Assembly (NCBI GenBank): GCA_046290575.1 | Contig: JBKAGX010000002.1 | Span: 124,001 to 188,000, forward strand | Origin: JANQQJ01 sp046290575 | GTDB taxonomy: Bacteria; Pseudomonadota; Alphaproteobacteria; SMXS01 | Length of the DNA stretch: 64,000 nt | Direction: 5' to 3' | Part shown: positions 25,253 through 32,038 of the stretch, piece by piece | Layout of the letters: every line of letters begins with the position of its first letter | Numbering within the stretch: position 1 is the stretch's first letter | Translations under genes and position numbers: made by a program | The notes under the pieces: generated by a model | What the model saw: the letters and a program-made list of their open reading frames with translations, nothing else | Databases searched by the model: none | Told to the model about the DNA's origin: nothing

Positions 25253-26302
25253 TCAAAACTCCACGCCATAGTCGCGGAACAGTGCCTCGCAGTCGCCTAT
25301 GCCGCCGAAACGCCAGTTCACGATTGGTTGTTCGTCGAAGCGCTTAAACGTCTCTAATAGTTGTCCTTTAAATCGGCTGACTGCGGTTTGAGGTAGCTTG
25401 ACATCAGTGGAGTAGATCATGGGGTTTTTGGCAGAGGGGAAGCGGAGAATCTCCAAGTTCTCTTCGTGAAACCCGAACCCGAGAAATACAATGACCTCGG
25501 CGTCCCGAAGTGCGTCTTGGATACCTCTCTGAACTTCTTGGTCTACCTTGGCATCACCATAGGTCTGAATCATCGCTGACGCTGCATTGAGTTTGATTGC
25601 GTCTGGTTGTTCACCGAAACTCAGATACGGTTGATCGCCAATGTAGGGGAGCCCTCCGGCAATCCCATAGGGATGATAGATTCTGGCTTTGCTAACAACG
25701 CGACCAGCTTCCGTTGGACCAACTCCAAAGTAGTTCTGGATCGCGTGAAAGAGGAAAAACTCTAAGCAACGGTCATAGTTGAAAACAATAAACGAAGCAT
25801 TGTTTAGCACTGAGGCATACGCGGCGCTTCCGACTCCAGTCTGCAATATTTGAAAAAGCTGATTGAACCAAGTGTCGGCAACTCCAGCCGGATTTAGCTG
25901 TGGGCCGAGGTGTGGATGGAACTTTCCAGCCATCTTTGAGCCTTCTTCTTTGGCCAAGATGTTCAGAAGGATCGCGATTTTACCAATGTACTCTATTGCT
26001 TCCCTGTTCTCGTCATCTGCTCTAGAGGCGATAAAGCTGTCAATTGACCTGGCGTGCGGTAGCGCTGCCGTAAGTGATTGACCGGCGTCGATAGTTGCTT
26101 TTTTCGCAGGTGGTTTACCGTGAGGTGGCGGCATTTGGGCTGCCTGAAGTAACGTGCGGTGTCCTCCTCGGAATCTACCCCATTCATCTGTGGCGAAGCA
26201 TACTTGCTCGGAGATACTGTCCGCTAACTCACGCCCAATGGGCATTCCTACGCTGACACCAGCGCCTGCGCCGATGACGAAAACCGTTTTGCGTCGAAGC
26301 AT
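25253..26302 (-). CDS. SIR2-like domain protein (candidate antiphage NADase)
   Basis: The 349-residue protein starts with TVFVIGAGAGVSVGMPIGREL, the NAD-binding GAGxS loop of SIR2-like domains (residues 11-17). Then come FIVFNYDRCLEFF (NYD at 175-177, equivalent to the TNYD motif), RIYHPYG with a possible catalytic His at 210, and VIVFLGFGFHEENLEIL near 270-285. This pattern fits the SIR2_2 family, several members of which are defence NAD+ hydrolases. The helical C-terminus carries no second recognised domain. Its DNA has visibly lower GC than the neighbours, and it lies on the 3' side of tRNA-Arg, both suggestive of transfer. Defence is inference. Confidence 0.8.
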   Translation of the reverse strand: MLRRKTVFVIGAGAGVSVGMPIGRELADSISEQVCFATDEWGRFRGGHRTLLQAAQMPPPHGKPPAKKATIDAGQSLTAALPHARSIDSFIASRADDENREAIEYIGKIAILLNILAKEEGSKMAGKFHPHLGPQLNPAGVADTWFNQLFQILQTGVGSAAYASVLNNASFIVFNYDRCLEFFLFHAIQNYFGVGPTEAGRVVSKARIYHPYGIAGGLPYIGDQPYLSFGEQPDAIKLNAASAMIQTYGDAKVDQEVQRGIQDALRDAEVIVFLGFGFHEENLEILRFPSAKNPMIYSTDVKLPQTAVSRFKGQLLETFKRFDEQPIVNWRFGGIGDCEALFRDYGVEF

Positions 26303-26517
26303 TTCATCTGGCCTAGAATCACTTCAAGAACACGAGCGATAGGTTACTCGAATTTCGGCATCCGGGCACTCTCGTCGGTTACCAATCAGGGTTACTACCA
26401 GTGCTCGCAAAGATAGCTGTTGATCGGCTTCTCTTCAGCCGACCGACAAACATATGTTGACCGTGCTTCCCGTAGATCCAACACCAATGTTGGTGAAGAG
26501 GTTACTTAGGTCGCTGG

Positions 26518-26994
26518 TCAACCCGACGCCCGTCTTCCCAGCGGTTCCATACCGGCGGTATCGCCTTCGCGGCCTTCGGTGCCGGCGGTTTTGAGGCGGC
26601 GTTCCTTGATCCGCCAGCCTTCGTCGGTGCGCACCCAACGGTCGTGATATTGCGCATAGAGCACGAAATCGTCGCTGCCGTCGACCGGGCGGTGCCAGGC
26701 ATGCAGATAGCATTGCGAGCGCGCGGCGTCCGGCCCCTCGAAGTCGATCTCCACATTGGTGATGTAGTGGTGGGTCGCCTTATAGAGCTGCACCAGCGGG
26801 TGGATCAGCGCCTCGATCTCGGCGCGGCCCTGGGTCCAGTTGTCGTCGCCCTCGCTGAAATTGATCTTGCCGTCCTCGGCGAAGATTTCGACCTGTTTGT
26901 CGACCCGGTTGAGGTCGACCCATTTGACGTACCAGTGCAGGCCGTCGGTGATTTCCTGACGATCCAGGATGTTCTGTAGCGCGTTATCGGTCAT
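26518..26994 (-). CDS. SnoaL/NTF2-like nuclear transport factor fold protein
   Basis: A 158-residue protein with an NTF2-like (SnoaL_4) fold: ILDRQEITDGLHWYVKWVDL at the start, then the cone-forming strands ATHHYITNVEIDFEG and ARSQCYLHAWHRPVDG, ending with VRTDEGWRIKERRLKT. Such proteins are small-molecule hydratases, isomerases or ring-hydroxylase beta-subunit-like subunits. The start at 26994 lacks a clear ribosome site. A longer frame to 27072 carries no family-like sequence. Its GC is normal, so it is not part of the SIR2 low-GC segment. Confidence 0.82.
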   Translation of the reverse strand: MTDNALQNILDRQEITDGLHWYVKWVDLNRVDKQVEIFAEDGKINFSEGDDNWTQGRAEIEALIHPLVQLYKATHHYITNVEIDFEGPDAARSQCYLHAWHRPVDGSDDFVLYAQYHDRWVRTDEGWRIKERRLKTAGTEGREGDTAGMEPLGRRASG

Positions 26995-27188
26995 GCGTGA
27001 ATGTTGGCATGGTTGAAATTGCGGAGTCGAGAATATTCGCGCAGGGCGGCGCTTGGGACGATGAGCGGCCACGGCCCAAGCCGCGCGCGCCAGTACACGG
27101 CGAAAAAGCGAAATATTTTTTAGATGTTTACTTACCCGGGGGCGGCACTAGTATGAAAACTTCAATCAGATCAAACGAGGGGGCTCAA

Positions 27189-27257
27189 ATGATCAAACTC
27201 ACAGCGCTTATTACCTTTATTTCGGTCACCATTCAGGGCTGCCCCTGGGTGAACTAA
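27189..27257 (+). CDS. Small hydrophobic peptide (22 residues), candidate
   Basis: An ATG at 27189 is preceded by GAGGGGG with seven bases spacing, a strong ribosome site. It codes for MIKLTALITFISVTIQGC plus PWVN and stops at TAA. The hydrophobic stretch followed by QGC resembles a short membrane segment or a crude lipobox. A seven-base hairpin (GGCGAGC with GCTCGCC) follows within ten bases. The strength of the ribosome site is the main support; no family is recognised. Confidence 0.45.
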   Translation: MIKLTALITFISVTIQGCPWVN

Positions 27258-27450
27258 CCGGCGAGCATTTACGGCTCGCCTTGCGGCATTGATTTGCGGG
27301 CAAAGCCCGCGGCGACCGGGCGGTTTTATAACCGTTTGCCGGTCGTTATGCGTGCTGGCGTCTTCGCAACAGCGTAAGACGGCCGCAGCCGGAACCTCAA
27401 CCGACCGACTCTTCAGGGCGATAAACCTCGTCTTTGGCGCGTGCCTGAAA

Positions 27451-27527
27451 TGGTGCGCCCGGCAGGATTCGAACCTGCGACCCCCAGATTAGGAATCTGG
27501 TGCTCTATCCTGCTGAGCTACGGGCGC
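27451..27527 (-). tRNA. tRNA-Arg (CCU anticodon)
   Basis: The reverse complement folds as a full tRNA: acceptor stem GCGCCCG pairing with CGGGCGC, D-arm with TAGCTCAG, anticodon stem-loop CCAGA-TTCCTAA-TCTGG giving anticodon CCT at 34-36, and T-arm GGTTCGAATCC. The CCA end is encoded (27451-27453). tRNA-Arg(CCU) is a known integration target for mobile elements, but no integrase is seen nearby. Confidence 0.97.
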
Positions 27528-27654
27528 CCGTGGCTTTCGGGCGGCGGTGTTTATACCAGCGCACCCTGGGCTTTGGAAGGCGCAGTCCCGGCTTGCCACC
27601 GCGATCCTTTGCCCGGGAACTATGCCTGCTCATTCTCGTCGATGACGTTTTGAG

Positions 27655-27685
27655 ATCGATATTGGCATGACATCGATACTGGCAT
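27655..27685. promoter_or_regulatory. Two direct repeats ATCGATAYTGGCAT upstream of the flavin monooxygenase-like gene
   Basis: The 14-mer ATCGATATTGGCAT (27655-27668) recurs as ATCGATACTGGCAT (27672-27685), 17 bases start to start, with one difference. It lies about 80-110 bases before the gene at 27764. Such a spacing, near 1.6 helical turns, would suit tandem sites for one regulator. The regulator is not identifiable. Confidence 0.45.
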
Positions 27686-27763
27686 TCGGGCCGTTTGAGG
27701 GTGCAAACTGCACGACACAGGCCGATCGCCTGTTGGCCCGTGCATAAGAGGGGATGAAACGCC

Positions 27764-28957
27764 ATGAATATTGAAGTTGAAACGACGGTCCGGACGTCAT
27801 CAATCCCGACACCGGAAGAACTGGTGGCCCGCGCCGAAGCGATGGTGCCAGCGCTTCGGGAGCGAGCGGCGGATGCAGAGAAAAACCGCCGTCTGCCTGA
27901 TGAAACCGTGCAGGAAATGCGCGACGCCGGTTTCCTTAGAATCATGCAGCCCAAGCGATTCGGGGGCTATGAATATGGCATCGGTGTCGCGACCGAATGC
28001 ATCAGGACCCTGGCCAAGGGCTGTGGCTCGTCCGGCTGGGTCGCCAATTTGTTCATTCTTCACAACTGGCAGTTCAGCCTGATGCCCATGCAGGCGCAGG
28101 AGGAATACTGGGCAAGCGGTCAAGACCAGGTTTGTTCCACCGTCTCGTTCGCTCCCAAGAGCGAAATGAAAGAGGTCGATGGCGGGTACCGGCTAACCGG
28201 TCGCTGGAAGTTCTCCAGCGGTTGCGACTTTGCCAGCTGGTTCATGATCATGAAGCCAAGCCCGACCTGCCTTGACTGGATGGTTGTTCCACGCGACGAG
28301 GTGACCATTGAAGACGACTGGTTTGTCTCCGGCCTCTGCGCCACGGGAAGCCGGGACCTCATCCTCGATGACGTCTTCGTTCCCGAGCACCGCTGTGTGA
28401 AATCGGCGGATTTGAACGCCGGGACAACCCCGGGCGGCAAGGCCCACGGCATTCCGCTGGCACGGCTGCCGTTCGGCTGGGCCGCCATCTGGGGCATTCC
28501 CTCGGCCTTGATCGGCATGGCGCAGGGCATGGCCGAAACCGTTGAGCAGACGCTGGTCGGCAAGAAAGCATTATTCACCGGCGAAGCCCAGACGGAACGG
28601 GTTGCCAACCAGATCAAGATGGCGGAAGTCCACGCAGATATTAACGCAGCAGAACTGATCATGCGCCACCGCCTGTCGGAACTGATGAAATGGGGCGAGG
28701 CGGGCGGCCCACCCTCGATGACCGAAGCCTTTGCTTCGCACCGGGATGCGGCCTATGTCGCACGGCTGATGGGCAAGGTTGGCAACACGCTGTCTATGAT
28801 GGCCGGGGCCACGTCGGTCTATCTCGGCAACCCGGTTCAACGCTATCTGCGCGACATCAATGTCGGCGTTACCCATGTATCACTGGTATGGGAAGAAGCC
28901 GCAGAGAACTATGGCCGCGCGGTGTGGGAGCTTCCCATTAAAGGACGCATTGCCTGA
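27764..28957 (+). CDS. Acyl-CoA dehydrogenase-fold flavin monooxygenase-like protein (HsaA type)
   Basis: A 397-residue acyl-CoA dehydrogenase-fold protein: TPEELVARAEAMVPALRERA, then KGCGSSGWVANLFILHNWQF, then GGYRLTGRWKFSSGCDFASW and LILDDVFVPEHRCVKSADLN. The RxTG-x-WxFxSG strand and the absence of the catalytic Glu context of true acyl-CoA dehydrogenases place it with class D flavin-dependent monooxygenases (HsaA, HpaB relatives) that use reduced FMN/FAD from a separate reductase. A ring hydroxylation in aromatic or steroid breakdown is a reasonable role. The start has AGAGGGG upstream. A paralogue of the same superfamily is at 53810. Confidence 0.85.
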   Translation: MNIEVETTVRTSSIPTPEELVARAEAMVPALRERAADAEKNRRLPDETVQEMRDAGFLRIMQPKRFGGYEYGIGVATECIRTLAKGCGSSGWVANLFILHNWQFSLMPMQAQEEYWASGQDQVCSTVSFAPKSEMKEVDGGYRLTGRWKFSSGCDFASWFMIMKPSPTCLDWMVVPRDEVTIEDDWFVSGLCATGSRDLILDDVFVPEHRCVKSADLNAGTTPGGKAHGIPLARLPFGWAAIWGIPSALIGMAQGMAETVEQTLVGKKALFTGEAQTERVANQIKMAEVHADINAAELIMRHRLSELMKWGEAGGPPSMTEAFASHRDAAYVARLMGKVGNTLSMMAGATSVYLGNPVQRYLRDINVGVTHVSLVWEEAAENYGRAVWELPIKGRIA

Positions 28958-28987
28958 GGGCTTGAAAACGCTCTAACGTCACGCGGC

Positions 28988-29032
28988 AAAAAAAGAGCAC
29001 CGCTCGCATTGGGAAGAGCCATGCGGCGGTGC
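28988..29032 (-). terminator. Rho-independent terminator (second of two)
   Basis: On the minus strand the hairpin GCACCGCCGCAT...ATGCGAGCGGTGC is followed by TCTTTTTTT. It lies after the TonB-receptor remnant and may also stop the rightward gene at 28957. Strong stem plus T-run. Confidence 0.85.
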
Positions 29033-29064
29033 CCGGGACATGGTCCCGTGAGTCTGGGAAGAAA

Positions 29065-29100
29065 GCCTCCAGGGCGCTTTTGGTGAGAGACCCTGGAGGC
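29065..29100 (-). terminator. Rho-independent terminator behind the TonB-receptor remnant
   Basis: Perfect ten-base stem GCCTCCAGGG / CCCTGGAGGC with a 16-base loop, followed on the minus strand by TTTCTTCCC. Together with the next hairpin at 28988 it forms a double terminator, a normal ending for an expressed receptor gene, which fits a receptor gene that was once intact. Confidence 0.82.
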
Positions 29101-29146
29101 TAGCGCGGTTTGCCGCCGCGTATTGGGTTCGTCAGGCGTGGATTGC

Positions 29147-29950
29147 TCAGTATCTGAAGGCGGCTTCCAGAAAGATTTGGCGGCCACGGTTTTGTGTGAG
29201 CACCAGATCGTCCCCGGTGCCGCGGAACGGTGCCGCACCGCTGGTGTTCACCCAGATTTCGTCTGTCAAATTGGTGCCGATGACAGAGACTTTCCAGCGG
29301 CCGCTCGGGTCGCCCAGCGAGACAGACAGGTCAAGTGTCACATAGCCGGAATTGCGGAAGTCGTCATCGAACGTGTCATCATTGGCGAAATAGGCGGAAC
29401 TAAAGGCCAGATTGCCGCTGAAGCCAAACTCCAGGGCATTGCCCACGGGCGTGAACCAGTCAAACGCAATATTGCCTGACCATTTTGGCGCCCGCGCGGC
29501 TGCCCGGCCCTGCAGATCTTCAGCCGTGGGAATGAACGTGTCCGTGTATTTGGTGTCCGTGTAGGAAACCGCGCCCGACAGAACCAACCCGTCCACCGGC
29601 GTCTGCCATGCCCAGTCCATGTCGATGCCCTTGGTCGTCAGTTCACTGGCATTGAAGGTGTCGAAGTTGAAGATGGCGACGTTGAAGTTCTGAACCTGCA
29701 GATTGTCGAAGACATAATAGAAGAACACGGTATTCAACGAGAACGTGCTGTCCGCAAACTGCGCTTTTACGCCGATTTCGCCGCCTTCGGAGGTTTCGGA
29801 TTCAAAAATCAGGCCGTCCTCAATCGCCTGGCGTACGGCGGGGTCCGGATCGAGCAGGCCGCCCAGGGGCCCCGATGGCAACGCATTGTTGTCGACGCCG
29901 CCCGACCACGTCGGCCACTTCTTTGGCCGCGTGTCGGTCCAGTTTCGCGC
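29147..29950 (-). pseudogene. 3' remnant of a TonB-dependent receptor
   Basis: The readable part codes for the C-terminal barrel of a TonB receptor: SEGGEIGVKAQFADSTFSLN, FYYVFDNLQVQNF, ELTTKGIDMDWAW, GNAFDWFTP-like strands, and the end EAAFRY with a final aromatic residue. No plug, signal peptide or start exists. The open frame reaches upstream to about 30007 but loses family-like sequence before about 29950. A rearrangement joined it to the 5' end of a dienelactone hydrolase (30008-30097). About 250 codons remain of an expected 700-900. Confidence 0.8.
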
Positions 29951-30007
29951 CGTGCGGCCGGGTGCATGGATGCGTCCAGGACGCCGATCTGGACCAGTAT
30001 CGACGTC

Positions 30008-30097
30008 CTACCCCTTTGCCGGACGCACGACATCAGCGCCAAAGGTGCCGCCATCGGCGGCGTTGATGTCGATAAGGGTCCCTGAATCGCCTGTCAT
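30008..30097 (-). pseudogene. 5' remnant of a dienelactone hydrolase gene
   Basis: After a good ribosome site (AAGGAAGG) the frame reads TLIDINAADGGTFGADVVRP-AKG and then stops at TAG 30008. The opening T-x-x-I-x-x-x-DGGTF-x-A-x-x-x-x-P matches dienelactone hydrolases, whose catalytic domain would follow. Only 29 residues remain; the downstream sequence becomes a TonB-receptor fragment in the same frame. It lies just after the SDR gene at 30128-30907, as if once in its operon. Confidence 0.6.
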
Positions 30098-30127
30098 TGC
30101 GCCTTCCTTGAGGAGGTCGGCAGAAGT

Positions 30128-30907
30128 CTACATTGTCACATTGGTCTGGCCGCCATCCATCAGGATGTTCTGCCCGATGACGTAGCTGGCATGGGCACTG
30201 CACAGGAATGCGCACATTTCGCCAAAATCAGCCGGGTCGCCGATCTTGCCTGCGGGAATAGTGCTGACGAAACCGGCCATGGTCTCCTCGACACTCTTGC
30301 CGGTTTGTTCAGATTGCGCACGGGCCGGCGCCATCACCCGGTCCGTCCCAAACAACCCGGGCAGCAGATTATTCATGACGACATTGTGCTGCGCCACCTG
30401 GCGCGATATGCCGGCGACAAAACCGGTCAGGCCGGCACGTGCCCCGTTGGACAGGCCGAGCACGGGGATTGGGGCCTTGACGGCAACGGAGGTGATGTTG
30501 ACCACCCGTCCGAACTTCCGGTCGATCATGCCATCCACCGTCGCGGTGATCAGCGCGATGGCCGACAGCATGTTGGCGTCCAGTGCCTTGATCCAGTCGT
30601 CGCGGGTCCAGTCGTGGAAATCGCCCGGAGGCGGGCCGCCGCAATTGTTGACCAGGATGTCCGGGTTGGGGCAGGCAGCAAGCACAGCCTTCTGGCCGTC
30701 CTCGGTGGCGACATCGGCAATCACAGTGGTGACATCGACGCCTGTGGCATCGCGTATCTCTTGCGCTGTGGCTTCCAGCGTCTCCTCACCGCGAGCCGAG
30801 ATCACCAGATTGACGCCTTCGCGCGCCAGCGACATCGCCGAGGCTCTGCCGAGTCCCTTTGATGCAGCGTTGACGATCGCGGTGCGTCCTGCAATGCCCA
30901 GATCCAT
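30128..30907 (-). CDS. SDR family protein lacking the catalytic Tyr and Lys
   Basis: A 259-residue SDR of the FabG-like group. The cofactor site is AIVNAASKGLGRASAMSLAR, the middle motif ILVNNCGGPPPGDFHDW, and the active-site strand GRVVNITSVAVKAPIPVLG. At the place of the YxxxK pair the sequence reads LSNGARAGL, giving Ser for Tyr and Arg for Lys. The Ser in NITSVA is kept. This subgroup may use another acid or may not be an oxidoreductase at all. The start at 30907 has GGAGA upstream. The remnant dienelactone hydrolase starts 31 bases after the stop. Confidence 0.85.
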   Translation of the reverse strand: MDLGIAGRTAIVNAASKGLGRASAMSLAREGVNLVISARGEETLEATAQEIRDATGVDVTTVIADVATEDGQKAVLAACPNPDILVNNCGGPPPGDFHDWTRDDWIKALDANMLSAIALITATVDGMIDRKFGRVVNITSVAVKAPIPVLGLSNGARAGLTGFVAGISRQVAQHNVVMNNLLPGLFGTDRVMAPARAQSEQTGKSVEETMAGFVSTIPAGKIGDPADFGEMCAFLCSAHASYVIGQNILMDGGQTNVTM

Positions 30908-31009
30908 AGTCTTGTCTCCTGTGGTGGGTGGCCTGTGGCCGTTTGCCACACTCATGCCACAAAACGGCCTCAGTCGCTGCGCAGTTTATACTGCAATGAG
31001 GTATTGGTC

Positions 31010-31108
31010 ATGAACGGTTGGGTCTCTGTGATCCTGAAAAGTGTGTTAACGCCCGCCGCGATTATCGTCGGGCTGACTTATGCGGTGCTGCGGGTGACGT
31101 TTGCCTGA
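31010..31108 (+). CDS. Small single-pass membrane protein (32 residues), candidate
   Basis: ATG 31010 follows GAGG with about nine bases spacing and codes for MNGWVSVILKSVLTPAAIIV then GLTYAVLRVTFA, stopping at TGA 31106. About 20 residues form one membrane helix (TPAAIIVGLTYAVL). It is too short for standard gene callers. It lies between the SDR gene (divergent) and the nuclease-like gene 48 bases downstream, and may belong to that transcript. No family is recognised. Confidence 0.5.
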   Translation: MNGWVSVILKSVLTPAAIIVGLTYAVLRVTFA

Positions 31109-31155
31109 CGGCGAATTCTGCGCACTGCGCTCGAGTTCTGATTTAGTCTCGTCCG

Positions 31156-31911
31156 GTGTTTACCGGTTTCATTACATTCTGGCTATTTACTGCCGCTCAG
31201 GGCGCTTTGTCCCCCTCTGAGGGACTCGTTGCCGGGGAAGAGGTCATGGTTGTCTCCGTGCGTGACGACCTGACGCTTCTCTTGGAGGATGGGGGGGAGA
31301 TGCGCCTCGCGGCGATCAATGTGCCGCCGGCTTTTGCTGAAGCGGCCTGGGCGGTGATGGTTGAACATGCCGTCGGACAGCAGATAGTACCCTTTTTTGC
31401 AGAAACGCGGGCTGATAGGTGGCGGCGCGTGGTGGCGCATGCCGTTTCACGGGAAGGGATATGGCTCCAGGGCACTCTGGTTGAACAGGGCTTGGCACGG
31501 GTTCAGAGCTTCTCGGACAACCGAACGGGGGTCAGAGATCTCCTGGTGCTGGAGGCACGTGCGCGGGGTGCGGGCCTTGGCCTGTGGGCCGACTGGAGAA
31601 CCCAGGTCAAGACAGTGGACGAGACACCCAGGCTGTTGCACGGATTTCACGTCGTTGAAGGGCAGGTCATCGAGGCAGCCAATGTGCGGGGCCGCGTCTA
31701 CCTGAATTTCGGGGATGACTGGAAGACCGATTTCACCATCCTTGTTCCTCCCAAGGTGCGGCGTCAGTTTGAGCGGGAGAACAGGGAACTCATCAGTCTG
31801 GAGGGCATTAACATTCGTGTCCGGGGTTGGGTCAAAGACTGGAACGGCCCTATGATCGAACTCACCCATGCCGAACAGTTGGAGATTATCGATGCGCCTG
31901 TCGCGCCGTAA
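31156..31911 (+). CDS. Staphylococcal nuclease-like (thermonuclease) domain protein
   Basis: The 251-residue protein has a hydrophobic N-terminus (FITFWLFTAAQGALS), likely a signal peptide, then an SNase-like OB-fold: VVSVRDDLTLLLEDGGEMRL, AAINVPPA, ADRWRRVVAHAVSREGIWLQ, GLARVQSFSDNRTGVRDLLV, EARARGAGLGLWADW. The catalytic Arg/Glu set of true nucleases is not clearly intact, so it may be an inactive relative. The second half is unassigned but has a soluble beta-rich appearance. The start is GTG 31156. It is followed 127 bases later, across a repeat, by the M48 protease gene. Confidence 0.75.
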   Translation: MFTGFITFWLFTAAQGALSPSEGLVAGEEVMVVSVRDDLTLLLEDGGEMRLAAINVPPAFAEAAWAVMVEHAVGQQIVPFFAETRADRWRRVVAHAVSREGIWLQGTLVEQGLARVQSFSDNRTGVRDLLVLEARARGAGLGLWADWRTQVKTVDETPRLLHGFHVVEGQVIEAANVRGRVYLNFGDDWKTDFTILVPPKVRRQFERENRELISLEGINIRVRGWVKDWNGPMIELTHAEQLEIIDAPVAP

Positions 31912-31935
31912 GTATCGAAGCTCTTGGTGGATTGT

Positions 31936-32031
31936 CCCCTCACCCGGTCTTCGCGTCGCTCAGACCACCCTCTCCCCTGAGGGGAGAGGGAAGCGAGGTC
32001 GAGCTTTGCGATGGCCGAGCAGGGTGAGGGG
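31936..32031. repeat. Nested palindromic repeat (CCCTCTCCCCT core)
   Basis: The core 31968-31990 is a perfect palindrome with 11-base arms, CCCTCTCCCCT and AGGGGAGAGGG, around one G. It is nested inside a second inverted pair: CCCCTCACCC (31936-31945) and GGGTGAGGGG (32022-32031). This layout is that of a widespread dispersed intergenic repeat of proteobacteria. The right outer arm also supplies the GAGGGG that lies just before the M48 gene start at 32039, so the repeat may provide its ribosome site. Confidence 0.8.
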
Positions 32032-32038
32032 GGCGGTC

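Noticed and set aside
26435..26713. Frame ending in a Gly/Ser/Thr-rich stretch next to the SnoaL-type gene
   Set aside because: It mostly lies in the shadow of the SnoaL-type gene; the non-overlapping tail (about 30 residues) has no start.
25226..27450. Integrated element at tRNA-Arg
   Set aside because: No integrase and no second copy of the tRNA 3' end was found; the SnoaL-type gene between has normal GC.
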